From: a virus
Length of the DNA stretch: 26,358 nt
Strand: one strand, 5' to 3'
Virus record (IMG/VR): IMGVR_UViG_3300002514_000125
Location: 524-26,881 of that record
Under the pieces are notes generated by a model. That model was given only the letters and a program-made list of their open reading frames with translations. It searched no databases and was not told the origin of the DNA. Made by a program: the position numbers and the translations under genes. This document shows, one piece after another, positions 1 to 7,427 of this stretch. Every line of letters begins with the position of its first letter. The stretch's first letter is position 1.

Positions 1-32
1 AAAAAAAATAGAATAGAAAAACAGGGAAGGGA

Positions 33-233
33 TTACCCCTTTTTGCCCCGCTCTATATAGGACTTTACCTCTTTATAGGCTATCATTCTCCCTCGTATAG
101 TCTCAGTAATATCCATATTGGTATCAGTAAGTACAGGAGCAGAGTTGAGGAGTATGGAATCTCTTGCAATGTGTTCCTCTAGGAAAGAAGTTACTTCTTC
201 TACACTCGGAGTTCGTGATTCTTCTTTACACAT
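33..233 (-). CDS. Small hypothetical protein
   Basis: Sixty-six residues, rich in charged amino acids, with no recognisable domain, signal peptide or membrane segment. It ends with a basic tail (IERGKKG). The frame stays open upstream to an ATG at 299, but that start would overlap the preceding glycosyltransferase-like gene by 100 bases. The ATG at 233, preceded by GCGGAG, leaves a 34-base overlap, closer to the overlaps elsewhere in this genome. The start remains uncertain. It is the last gene in the direction of transcription in this window; the 32 bases beyond it hold nothing I recognise. Confidence 0.5.
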   Translation of the reverse strand: MCKEESRTPSVEEVTSFLEEHIARDSILLNSAPVLTDTNMDITETIRGRMIAYKEVKSYIERGKKG

Positions 234-1312
234 CTCCGCATGATGTTCGGGAAGTCGTGATGTATGTTTATCATGTCTATGAAGAAGTTTTTTGTCCATT
301 CGTATTTCGCCGTCTTAGAAAAATGGATAAGGTCATGTCTTTTCTCTTGCCACGGGGCTAACTCCGCAAACTTATGTTTTCCAAAATCCACACCCAAATG
401 GGGATAGTTAGCAAAATCCCAACCGTAATGTACAATCGTGTTGGGGGGTATTTCCTCATCATGTGTCCATGTATCCGTTCTTAGTTTCGAGTCTCGTAAG
501 GATTCAATCTCTAGGTTACTATTGGCTATGGCTAGACTAGGTGCAATCATATCTGTTTCGTGTCTACTGCCTAATGGGTGTTTGATTTCCATAAGGTGAA
601 GTAACAGATAGTTGTAGTTCATTATGTCGTTCAGCAGTTTGGGTTTAAGGTCTTTAGTGCGAAACTTAAATAATACTGCTCCTTGCTTCCATTTGGCAAT
701 CTTGTTCTTGGTCATGCCTGTTAGTCGCATGATATCTTCAAGGTTCTGCCCCCGAAAACTATTTTTCTTAAACTCTCTTGCTACTTGGAACGCATCTACC
801 TTCTCTGCTTCGTGTCCTCGCTTGAACGCAGTCTTTTTGTTTGGAATCCAATTATAGGATACTACATTCCCATCGGGTACTTCGGGGATTTCACCGCTGA
901 ACCAAAGGTCTTGTTCCAAAATCCAAACTTCGTCCCACTCCTTAAAGCAATCAGCATTTGCCCATTCAATCCATGCAGACCATTTGTTAAGCCCCGCATA
1001 GGGTTTTCCATGCCAATTCCCATTACCCATAAAACGGAATGTTCTATTCTGCCTTCCGAAGTTTTGGGAATACCTATGGTGCATAGTGGGATATGCTTCC
1101 AAAATCCCTCTTAACCAATCACTAGGAATATGTCCTTCGTAATCGGGTCTTGCGGGTTCTGTGTAGTAATCGGGAGAAGCCCAAAAAAGGAATATGTCTT
1201 TCGGGTCAATCTTGGCTCTCTTTACGAGCGAGTAGATGAACAACTCTAGTTGCCATAGCAAGTAAGGTTTATCCTCCACAAATACCGAATAACATATCCT
1301 TTTTTGGGTCAT
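200..1312 (-). CDS. Putative glycosyltransferase-like protein
   Basis: 370 residues. The N-terminus (YSVFVEDKPYLLWQLELFIYSL) and the later segment NKWSAWIEWAN followed by VWILEQDLWF resemble the layout of peptidyl-serine/hydroxyproline glycosyltransferase-like proteins: an opening strand with a 'PY..WQ' element, an 'NK...W' element, then an acidic strand end. I see no clean DxD; the LEQDLWF segment may play that part. There is no signal peptide or membrane helix, so a cytoplasmic enzyme is likely. The gene follows the small-ORF run and has a TATAATA box four bases before its ATG. AAGGA also lies upstream, about 13 bases away, which is far for a ribosome site. Given the many sugar genes in this genome a glycan role is reasonable, but the family call is tentative. 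Confidence 0.42.
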   Translation of the reverse strand: MTQKRICYSVFVEDKPYLLWQLELFIYSLVKRAKIDPKDIFLFWASPDYYTEPARPDYEGHIPSDWLRGILEAYPTMHHRYSQNFGRQNRTFRFMGNGNWHGKPYAGLNKWSAWIEWANADCFKEWDEVWILEQDLWFSGEIPEVPDGNVVSYNWIPNKKTAFKRGHEAEKVDAFQVAREFKKNSFRGQNLEDIMRLTGMTKNKIAKWKQGAVLFKFRTKDLKPKLLNDIMNYNYLLLHLMEIKHPLGSRHETDMIAPSLAIANSNLEIESLRDSKLRTDTWTHDEEIPPNTIVHYGWDFANYPHLGVDFGKHKFAELAPWQEKRHDLIHFSKTAKYEWTKNFFIDMINIHHDFPNIMRRCVKKNHELRV

Positions 1313-1316
1313 ATTT

Positions 1317-1326
1317 TATTATAGTT
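1317..1326 (-). promoter_or_regulatory. TATAATA box directly before the 1312 start
   Basis: On the minus strand the bases read AACTATAATA, then AAAT, then ATG. The spacing TATAATA-N4-ATG matches that before uvsX, rmlA and the 9753 gene. The CTATAA part also encodes the last Leu codon and stop of the preceding gene, so the match may be partly forced by coding. A promoter role is an inference. Confidence 0.35.
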
Positions 1327-1558
1327 CCTTTTTCTGATAATCAGAACCCCAAAAAGGATTTATCCTTTCTTTTTCGCTTTCCCTGTGAGCCTTCTCAAGC
1401 ACCTGTGAGGCGTTCTTCACATGGGAGTAATGTTTGTCGTGTGAAACGCTTTCGTGCCTTACAATGGATTGTAGAGCGTATTGGATACCCGCAAACTCAT
1501 TAGGGGTTAGGGTAATCTCTACGTCCTCTTCAATCTTGTTGTTTTGGAGATATTTCAT
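1319..1558 (-). CDS. Small hypothetical protein
   Basis: Seventy-nine residues from the ATG at 1558. The frame stays open to a GTG at 1591, but the ATG forms a TAATG overlap with the stop of the lipoprotein gene, a junction used again and again here. The protein is soluble and probably helical (LTPNEFAGIQYALQSIVRHE), with several His residues, and has no motif I know. It ends in KKEL, whose last codons form the AAGGAACTATAA preceding the next gene. Function unknown. Confidence 0.6.
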   Translation of the reverse strand: MKYLQNNKIEEDVEITLTPNEFAGIQYALQSIVRHESVSHDKHYSHVKNASQVLEKAHRESEKERINPFWGSDYQKKEL

Positions 1559-1782
1559 TAAGGTATCATCTTCTTGTATTCGATACACCAATGGCAGTCG
1601 GATATATCCTGTCCTTCGGCAAAGTGTTCTTTATGCTCCAACCAATACTCATGGGAGTATACTGTGGGAGGTGATGCACAACTCCCCACAGCGAAAGCAA
1701 AAAAAGCAACACAGATTATTGTTCTGATGAAAGCCATTATGTTGAAGTAATGACCTAGTTTGTGTTCTAGGTTTCTCAACAT
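1558..1782 (-). CDS. Small putative lipoprotein
   Basis: Seventy-four residues. A hydrophobic stretch (IRTIICVAFFAFAVGSC) ends in a lipobox-like AVGSC, so signal peptidase II cleavage before that Cys would leave a mature lipoprotein of about 40 residues with a CHWC pair near the end. The ATG at 1782 has GGGAG seven bases upstream. A second ATG at 1737 would give a more usual short signal peptide but has no Shine-Dalgarno. Between the two starts lies a 6-bp inverted repeat (ACCTAG/CTAGGT, 8-base loop). Small phage lipoproteins include outer spanins and superinfection-exclusion proteins. No inner-spanin partner is adjacent, so exclusion, or an unknown envelope role, is as likely. Confidence 0.6.
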   Translation of the reverse strand: MLRNLEHKLGHYFNIMAFIRTIICVAFFAFAVGSCASPPTVYSHEYWLEHKEHFAEGQDISDCHWCIEYKKMIP

Positions 1783-2066
1783 ATATCATCTCCCAACGGC
1801 GAATCTGTACCTGTGAATACATCGGGCAAGCGTCGAGCCGAACGGCGAAGTGCTTGCAACTCTTCATCGGTCGCATTTATGGGTTCTGCTGTCCAAAGGT
1901 GAGGAGGTAAATCTCCATTCCACTCTAACGACATAGAGCGCATGGGTTCTCCGTTTCCTTCGCACACTTCATTTATCGCTTCTTCGGGGCAGTCTGCTTC
2001 TACGAGGACAAACTCGTTTGCAATCACCTTCTTGAACACGACATATTTTTCTTTAGTAGACTTCAT
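1776..2066 (-). CDS. Small hypothetical protein
   Basis: Ninety-six residues from the ATG at 2066, chosen over a GTG at 2075 because AGGTGA lies seven bases before the ATG. It opens MKSTKEKYVVFKKVIANEFVLVEAD and continues with PEEAINEVCEG, which suggests a small alpha/beta fold. A long acidic, Trp-containing middle and a polar tail follow. No known domain recognised. Its last bases overlap the lipoprotein start (ATATGTTGA). Confidence 0.55.
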   Translation of the reverse strand: MKSTKEKYVVFKKVIANEFVLVEADCPEEAINEVCEGNGEPMRSMSLEWNGDLPPHLWTAEPINATDEELQALRRSARRLPDVFTGTDSPLGDDIC

Positions 2067-2403
2067 AGTTATCACCTATTCCTTTGTATTTGTACGTTTT
2101 TAGTTTAGTTTTATCAAAGTTCTGCCACACGATTTGTCCTGTGTACAAATCAAGAACAAATCGAGGGTGGTCGAACCTGTTTTTTAAGTTTTTGTCTGTG
2201 CGCCAAAAGTAAAGCCCCCAACGCACAGCCGTCCATAACTGAGAGTAGACGTTGTGATGCGGAACCCACCCTTCACCATTGCTATCAGTCATTAACATAA
2301 AGCCTTTGTATCTCCCCCAATCCCAATCGTGATGGATTGTGGTAAGGGGAGATGCAAAACACTCTTCCTTTGTTAAGTTGCGAATGTGAGGTCTTTTACT
2401 CAC
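2053..2403 (-). CDS. Small hypothetical protein, aromatic-rich
   Basis: 116 residues. It begins at a GTG that overlaps the previous stop as GTGA, with AGGGGA just upstream. Trp and Tyr are frequent (HHDWDWGRYKGF, LWTAVRWGLYFWRTD), and the C-terminal part (FVLDLYTGQIVWQ) looks like beta strands. No catalytic motif, signal peptide or clear membrane helix. Function unknown; it lies in a row of small ORFs downstream of the DUF3310 gene, a position phages often use for host-takeover genes. Confidence 0.6.
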   Translation of the reverse strand: MSKRPHIRNLTKEECFASPLTTIHHDWDWGRYKGFMLMTDSNGEGWVPHHNVYSQLWTAVRWGLYFWRTDKNLKNRFDHPRFVLDLYTGQIVWQNFDKTKLKTYKYKGIGDNYEVY

Positions 2404-2603
2404 TCCCCTAACTGCTCCCTAATAAACTCCTCTACAATATCACATGATTCGTAGGCGTGAGCAATGTTATCGGGCATATCATGGGTATCGTCTGTCCACT
2501 CAAAGTTATTATCGCAATACATATTGCGAACAATATTTGCTAAATGCTCCATAGCATCAAGGACGTTATCCCAAGTGTCTATTTCTTCTACTTGGTTAGG
2601 CAT
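2400..2603 (-). CDS. Small acidic hypothetical protein
   Basis: Sixty-seven residues, strongly acidic (EEIDTWDNVLDAMEHLAN, EWTDDTHDMPDN) and probably all helical. The ATG is preceded by GGGAG six bases upstream, and the gene overlaps the end of its upstream neighbour. Small acidic phage proteins can mimic DNA or act as inhibitors, but nothing specific supports that here. Function unknown. Confidence 0.6.
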   Translation of the reverse strand: MPNQVEEIDTWDNVLDAMEHLANIVRNMYCDNNFEWTDDTHDMPDNIAHAYESCDIVEEFIREQLGE

Positions 2604-2791
2604 TTCTTACTCCCTTTTCTTTCAACACCCCTCACGGTGTAGCGTGTGTAGTATTTGCCCGACTGCTTCCGTTCTTTAATAAACAGTTGCATAGGTGCGT
2701 GTTTCTGAAATCGCTCAAGCATTTCTTCTGCTTTGCGAAGGGTGTTATAAGTTCCGTAGTTCTTGAACCTAGTTCTTCTAGTTATCGCCAT
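2588..2791 (-). CDS. Small basic hypothetical protein
   Basis: Sixty-seven residues from the ATG at 2791. The frame is open further upstream, but that part lies inside the DUF3310 gene. Strongly basic (MAITRRTRFKNYGTYNTLRK...KERKQSGKYYTRYTVRGVERKG), which fits nucleic-acid binding. The pattern of a helix followed by strands resembles small phage DNA-binding proteins, but no family was recognised. It overlaps both neighbours by a few bases. Confidence 0.55.
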   Translation of the reverse strand: MAITRRTRFKNYGTYNTLRKAEEMLERFQKHAPMQLFIKERKQSGKYYTRYTVRGVERKGSKKCLTK

Positions 2792-3062
2792 TTTGTTCTT
2801 TCTCCATTTTGTTAATGAGTCTGCGGAGATACCACTCCGCTTTTTTGAGGTCTTGAACACCTCGTTTGTATTTGTAGCGAGAGACATACTTAATGATGTT
2901 TCCCTCAATGAAATCCATACCCCACGATTCGATGTAGTTTGTAGTTTCGATTCCTACGGTATAGTGTTCGGGGTGGTTGATACACTTATCCTCCTCCCCT
3001 AAAAGGGATTGTTTGTAATCCCTTTGTTGCTCACGCATCTTATCTGCATTATTCTGAGTCAT
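2778..3062 (-). CDS. DUF3310 domain protein (T7 gp1.7-like)
   Basis: Ninety-four residues. It shows the DUF3310 pattern: a NHPEHYT motif, then GIETTNYIES, then GNIIKYVSRYKYK, then DLKKAEWYLRRLI. In phage T7 the family member gp1.7 is a nucleotide kinase acting on dTMP/dGMP. Most phage homologues have not been tested, so a role in nucleotide metabolism is known for the family only. The start follows the previous stop directly (TAAATG). Confidence 0.85.
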   Translation of the reverse strand: MTQNNADKMREQQRDYKQSLLGEEDKCINHPEHYTVGIETTNYIESWGMDFIEGNIIKYVSRYKYKRGVQDLKKAEWYLRRLINKMEKEQNGDN

Positions 3063-3857
3063 TTAGACCTCCAAAGTCTTTAGTTCGCCCAACAGGATAT
3101 TCTTACTCAAGTGAGTATTCGGGGGATAAACCTTATCCACATTACACATTCCTGCATAAGAGGTAGTAAGGTAATGCTTCCATGATTCCTCTTGGTAGCG
3201 GTCAGATACCATAGGATACATAGACGATGCCAAAGCACTATTCTCAGAATCAGCACGACCATAGTATCGGTCTTGACGCTTTTCTAGTTTGTAATCATTC
3301 TGCATACCCTCAAGAGATATTTCAATCAAGTTACCCTGTATCTCTCCAAAGTAGCGAACGATGTCTGCAAGTCTGATGAAGTGCAAAGCGTTTTGCTCGT
3401 AAGTATAGTAACCCCCTCCATGTTCACAAGCGTAGGTAATATGCTCTTCTGCTTTGGTATTACCCTTAGTTTCAAGACCCGCAACTGTGGAAAGGTGCAA
3501 CATTCTTTTAAGCAAACCTGTTGTTACCACTAGCCCAACAGAAGTTGGAGTAGAGACATACTTGAGGTCGGGCTTTGAATGTTTGGCAACACTAATGAAA
3601 GAGCCTGTAGGCATCTTCTTTGATTCACCTAGAACGGTATCCCTAACCTCTTGATTGAACTTGGAGATGTTCGCGAAAGCGTCAATATCCTTTTGGGTGA
3701 ACAACACTTCGTTGGACTCAACCATTTTGTGATACATACGGCTTTGGTATGTACTAACGGAGAGTGATGCACACCTAGCCAAGATTTCGGAAGTGTGAAC
3801 AAGGGATTTGAGAAGGGAGAACCCTACTCGTCGGGGAAGTTTATTGGTTTGTTTCAT
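3063..3857 (-). CDS. Hypothetical protein downstream of the sigma-like gene
   Basis: 264 residues, not recognised. The N-terminus is basic (KQTNKLPRRVGFSLLKSL). The middle has a beta-rich segment (LKYVSTPTSVGLVVTTGLLKRML) and a Gly/Tyr patch (ACEHGGGYYTYEQNALHF), followed by a charged segment (DYKLEKRQDRYYGRADSENS). No signal peptide or membrane helix. It overlaps the sigma-like gene by 17 bases and abuts the DUF3310 gene, so it belongs to the same polycistronic run as the AAA+/VWA module. Confidence 0.7.
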   Translation of the reverse strand: MKQTNKLPRRVGFSLLKSLVHTSEILARCASLSVSTYQSRMYHKMVESNEVLFTQKDIDAFANISKFNQEVRDTVLGESKKMPTGSFISVAKHSKPDLKYVSTPTSVGLVVTTGLLKRMLHLSTVAGLETKGNTKAEEHITYACEHGGGYYTYEQNALHFIRLADIVRYFGEIQGNLIEISLEGMQNDYKLEKRQDRYYGRADSENSALASSMYPMVSDRYQEESWKHYLTTSYAGMCNVDKVYPPNTHLSKNILLGELKTLEV

Positions 3858-4428
3858 TGTTGTAATCTCGTAAGTCGTACTTCATCTTCTCGATGGCAAC
3901 ACGCACTTCGTTTTTTGGTTTTTGGGTTATTCGTGAAAGTTTGGAAATGTTAAGAGAGCCATCGGGTTTGATGATTCTCATATCAGATATTACAGCATCG
4001 GCAATAGCCTGTGCGGTAGAATCTAGTTCTGCGTCCTCAAAAGCGGATACGGCGGTGGGTTCTGTTTCAAGCGTACTACTTCCATAGGTTGCACCTGTTT
4101 CAGTAGAGAACATTTCGGGGTTGGAAGAAAGAGATACACAGCGTCTAACTTCGTATTTCTTCTTAATCTTGTTTCCGACATTGTTCTTCTTGTTCCACAA
4201 ACAAGTTTTGATATACTTATCAAAAGGTATTGTGTTAAAGAAGGTATCGAAATCCTCCCCTGTCTTGCGAGAGTAAGCAGATACAGCGTCCATAGCCGTG
4301 ATTGCAAGTTCTTGGTTGCTATCATCAAAGTCGTGTGCAACCTTATCCCCTCCAATCCTATGCGCTACTGCATACATCAAACGCCTATACTTCTTATGGA
4401 TTTTTGCCCATTGTTCGTCGGTAAGCAT
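3841..4428 (-). CDS. Divergent sigma-factor-like protein (gp55-type candidate)
   Basis: 195 residues from the ATG at 4428, which forms a TAATG overlap with the VWA gene. Residues about 35-75 (DDSNQELAITAMDAVSAYSR...TFFNTIPFDKYI) follow the helix pattern of sigma region 2, with QE, an A-x-x-A-x-x-A-Y core and a Y-I element, then the basic stretch NKKNNVGNKIKKKYE. T4 gp55 (185 residues) has the same order: a QE helix, F-DE, YITQA, then IKKERKE. Residues 160-190 (LNISKLSRITQKPKNEVRVAIEKMK) could be a helix-turn-helix. The middle is Ser/Thr/Glu-rich. If correct it would direct RNA polymerase to late promoters. The match is by eye and weak. Confidence 0.5.
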   Translation of the reverse strand: MLTDEQWAKIHKKYRRLMYAVAHRIGGDKVAHDFDDSNQELAITAMDAVSAYSRKTGEDFDTFFNTIPFDKYIKTCLWNKKNNVGNKIKKKYEVRRCVSLSSNPEMFSTETGATYGSSTLETEPTAVSAFEDAELDSTAQAIADAVISDMRIIKPDGSLNISKLSRITQKPKNEVRVAIEKMKYDLRDYNNETNQ

Positions 4429-5336
4429 TATTCTAAGAACCCCGCAAATGTTTTGAACAATGCTCCTGCAAAGTCTGTGTTTGCACAAATCATGTTCTCG
4501 CCATAGATGTCCTTCATACGGTCATCATTCCTTCCCCCTAACATAAGTGTAAGGTTGGGAATCCCCCGAAGGTATTTCATACGCATCGCTTTGGTATCCC
4601 CACTTCGGAACTGATAACTGTCCTTGCCAAGACCGCAGTATGCTTCACCATCAGTTAGGTTGAACACAATGCACTTCTTGGTTTTTACATTCTTCATAAT
4701 CCACTTCTGCAAAGCAGGAAGAACAGCATACTCGCAAGTGTAACTGCCGTCGTAACTACCGTCTTTGTCCACAATGGGAGAGTTGGTATTCAACTTCAGC
4801 ATCTTGTCGTAATCTTTCTTACGAGACTTCGACGAGAATATCCTAGAGAGAACTGCCATATCTCCGTTCTTTGTTCCTGTTAATGTAGAACCATGAACAG
4901 AGGGAGCAGACTTTAGGAACACCTCAATAGGAATCTTCCCTTTCAACACTTGGTCATTTGCTTTTGCGAAAGCAGAAGCAACAGCACTACAAATACCGAT
5001 AAGGGTGCAATCCCCAACAGGAGTCTTTGCGGTGTTATCCATACTGCCCGAACCATCTATAAGGAAAACAATAGTGGTATCTGATGATACCGAACGAATA
5101 GTTTTCTGAAAGATGTTATCGCAGTAAGGAAACTTATGTAACGAACGAGAATCCAAATACCCCTTTTGAGAGGATACTTTGCGAGTTTTCTTTTGCTCAA
5201 GCAACAAGGTGATATGTTGCTTGAACTTTTGGAAAAAGTAGTTTCTCAGTTCCTCTGTACGAGAGTTACGACTATAGTAACTCTCTGCGTACAAAGGCTT
5301 TTCTGAGAAAGCGTAATGGTCTTGGTTTCTTCTCAT
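4428..5336 (-). CDS. CobT-like VWA domain protein
   Basis: 302 residues. A von Willebrand A domain starts at about residue 87 with a complete MIDAS motif, IVFLIDGSGSM (residues 89-99), and the later strand CIVFNLTDGEAY fits the metal-binding loop. The stretch before it (HITLLLEQKKTRKV...GYLDSRSLHKFP) parallels the 'G-LD...L' lead-in of CobT C-terminal domains. In CobS/CobT, NorQ/NorD and CbbQ/CbbO pairs the VWA protein links a MoxR-type ATPase to its target, and that ATPase lies three genes upstream here. It directly follows the unknown 257-residue gene (TAAATG) and overlaps the sigma-like gene. The substrate is unknown. Confidence 0.82.
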   Translation of the reverse strand: MRRNQDHYAFSEKPLYAESYYSRNSRTEELRNYFFQKFKQHITLLLEQKKTRKVSSQKGYLDSRSLHKFPYCDNIFQKTIRSVSSDTTIVFLIDGSGSMDNTAKTPVGDCTLIGICSAVASAFAKANDQVLKGKIPIEVFLKSAPSVHGSTLTGTKNGDMAVLSRIFSSKSRKKDYDKMLKLNTNSPIVDKDGSYDGSYTCEYAVLPALQKWIMKNVKTKKCIVFNLTDGEAYCGLGKDSYQFRSGDTKAMRMKYLRGIPNLTLMLGGRNDDRMKDIYGENMICANTDFAGALFKTFAGFLE

Positions 5337-6110
5337 TTAGCAAATCTCCAAGCATGGAGTGGAAGCGTGGGAAAAAGTAACCTTGTAAGTGAAAGTGCCT
5401 TCATTCACAATCCTTTTTGCACTATCTGAAAGCGTATCTTCGTCTAGGTTCATATCAACAATCTTAGTACGCATTGTGTTTGAACCCGAACCCTTGTATG
5501 CGAACGAGGAAGTAGGAAAGGGTGAACCCTCTTTTAGCATAAGACTAAAAGGCATAGCCACATAACCCTCTCCATCAGCATTACCAATAAGATGGTCATC
5601 AAGGTCTTGTTGAGCAGAAGCCTTCGCAACGCTAACAGCATTAGAGATAGTGAAATCAGAGTTTAGAGCCATACCCTTTTCCATGAGGTAAGCAACTGCA
5701 TTGTTGATTTCTTGAAGTGTATCATCACCACTTGCCTTTGGAGCATTAGAACTACCAATGAAGTTGCAATACTTTTCTTTCGCTTCAGTAATGCGTTGTT
5801 CAACATGGGAAGGGCGAGGATACTGCTTTGCGTGTTGGTCAGTAAGAGTTTCCCCTCCACGAACCATACGGTCAAAATACTTAACTTGCTTGCAATCAGA
5901 CTCGCCTCCAAAAATGGATTTGAGAGAAACACGGCAAGTGTCTATCATATCGCTCATTGCACGAACAGCATCGTGTTGAGCGGATTTGTAAATCTCAAAC
6001 TCAGCCTTGTATTCAGCGATGTCGTTATCGGTGAACGTAGCAAGGGTTTGTTCGGGAAGGTTTTTATCAGCAAGAGGGTGCTTAATATAGTAAAGAGTAG
6101 GTGTAGTCAT
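5337..6110 (-). CDS. Hypothetical protein inside the AAA+/VWA module
   Basis: 257 residues, no known domain recognised. The first half is helical and charged (DIAEYKAEFEIYKSAQHDAVRAMSDMI), followed by SHVEQRITEAKEKYCNFIG. The second half is Ser/Gly-rich with possible strands (EGYVAMPFSLMLKEGSPF, FTYKVTFSHASTPCLEIC). It sits between the HExxH and VWA genes with only a few bases either side, so it may be a fixed partner or the client of the module. No signal peptide or membrane segment. Confidence 0.7.
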   Translation of the reverse strand: MTTPTLYYIKHPLADKNLPEQTLATFTDNDIAEYKAEFEIYKSAQHDAVRAMSDMIDTCRVSLKSIFGGESDCKQVKYFDRMVRGGETLTDQHAKQYPRPSHVEQRITEAKEKYCNFIGSSNAPKASGDDTLQEINNAVAYLMEKGMALNSDFTISNAVSVAKASAQQDLDDHLIGNADGEGYVAMPFSLMLKEGSPFPTSSFAYKGSGSNTMRTKIVDMNLDEDTLSDSAKRIVNEGTFTYKVTFSHASTPCLEIC

Positions 6111-6114
6111 GGTT

Positions 6115-7425
6115 TTAGTTTACAGCGTCGAAGATTACGGTATCGTAAGTTACTTGTGTGTCGGAGAATGATTCGGTCGCTGTGTGAACCTGCACATTCT
6201 TAAAGGATTTGATTTGTTGCACGACTTCGGGAGCCATAGCAACATTTTTATTTTCTTCTTCCAACAGTTCCCTAAGTTCTTGTGCGTTATTAGGACTCTG
6301 TGAGGAGAAGTTTGCATTCTCAACATCAACTGCTTGAACAGGTTGAGCGGTATTAGCACTTGCACTATTCGGTTGAGGTTGGGATACTTTGATATTTTTA
6401 ATATCGTCTTTAGCCTGTTCAGAAGCGTTCTTTTCGGCTTCCTGTTGGGGCTGTTGATGTTTAGGAACAGGCGTGTTTGAGAGTTGCTCTTCTAGGGAAT
6501 CGCCAATACTATGATTGACCTTACCCCCAAAGTAGCCGTTAATATCAAACTCTCCGTCATCATCTTGTTGCAGTTGTGGGTTTGCTTCGGGAGGCATACC
6601 ACAATGTTTAAGATATTCTTCATAAACATGAGTAGCGATTTCCTCTTTGTAAGCAGTAAACAATTCAACAGGATAAGTTAGAGCATCTGCATCAACGATG
6701 GCTTGGGTATCCCCATAAGTGCTTTCGATAAACGGAAACTCGTAAATGCCTTTGTGATGGCACAGAAGCATAAAGCCGATAGCGACCAAATCCCTATCGT
6801 CATCACCGAAAGCCCCCTTCTCGATATTCGCAATGAGTTTTTCCCCACCTTGCTTGTCTATCTTGTCGATATACTTTCTAAGGTTCGGAGGTGTGTTAGA
6901 GTCGATTCTAACATCTTCTACTGCGTTAATCAAAAAGAGCAAATCGCCCAACACTTTACGAAGAAACTTAACCTCTACCCCACATTCGTCATCACCAAGA
7001 ATCTTGTCCATAGTAATAGAAGAATCGGTAAACACTCTTTCAGCAAGAGTCGTGCCATAACAATCTATCTGCTCCATCAAGGTTCTGATAAACTGAAAGG
7101 ACAATGTGTGGTAGTGCTTCTCACTAGGAGTGAGTTTGATGTGATGAAGTTCATGTATCATCGCACCAATAGTTTCATCTACTCGACCTATTTGTAAAAG
7201 ATTAAAAGGGATTACCACTTCCCCTCTTGATACACACGCTCTTGGAGATTCGTTTGCATCAGTAGGGAAAGCGATAGAAACCTTTTTATCGGGAACAATA
7301 ATGTCTCTGTAGTATTCGATAAGCGTCTGCACATCATACATGGTCTTAGCAGACAGACTTTCAATCTGACTGCCATCACCCAACCACCGATTCATGTATT
7401 CGGCATCTATGTTGTGCGTATCCAT
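6115..7425 (-). CDS. Predicted metallopeptidase-like partner of the VWA protein
   Basis: 436 residues. HELHH at residues 91-95 is an HExxH zinc motif, and INAVEDVRID (about 166-175) supplies a possible downstream acidic ligand. This matches the N-terminal metallopeptidase-like half of cellular VWA proteins encoded beside MoxR ATPases (DUF2201_N type). Residues 300-400 are a low-complexity Gln/Ser/Asn/Pro linker (PVPKHQQPQQEAEKN), followed by a short conserved-looking tail. In cellular versions the VWA domain is usually on the same chain; here it is a separate gene. Whether it cleaves protein is unknown. It follows the ATPase gene by two bases. Confidence 0.72.
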   Translation of the reverse strand: MDTHNIDAEYMNRWLGDGSQIESLSAKTMYDVQTLIEYYRDIIVPDKKVSIAFPTDANESPRACVSRGEVVIPFNLLQIGRVDETIGAMIHELHHIKLTPSEKHYHTLSFQFIRTLMEQIDCYGTTLAERVFTDSSITMDKILGDDECGVEVKFLRKVLGDLLFLINAVEDVRIDSNTPPNLRKYIDKIDKQGGEKLIANIEKGAFGDDDRDLVAIGFMLLCHHKGIYEFPFIESTYGDTQAIVDADALTYPVELFTAYKEEIATHVYEEYLKHCGMPPEANPQLQQDDDGEFDINGYFGGKVNHSIGDSLEEQLSNTPVPKHQQPQQEAEKNASEQAKDDIKNIKVSQPQPNSASANTAQPVQAVDVENANFSSQSPNNAQELRELLEEENKNVAMAPEVVQQIKSFKNVQVHTATESFSDTQVTYDTVIFDAVN

Positions 7426-7427
7426 TC

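Noticed and set aside
1649-1876. A 75-residue minus-strand frame overlapping the lipoprotein
   Set aside because: It conflicts with two better supported genes linked by an overlapping start and stop.
5712-6203. A 163-residue plus-strand open frame
   Set aside because: It lies opposite the unknown module protein and the end of the HExxH gene, has no ribosome site or familiar motif, and all supported genes are on the other strand.
6703-7197. A 164-residue plus-strand open frame
   Set aside because: Antisense to the HExxH protein, with no supporting start signal or domain.
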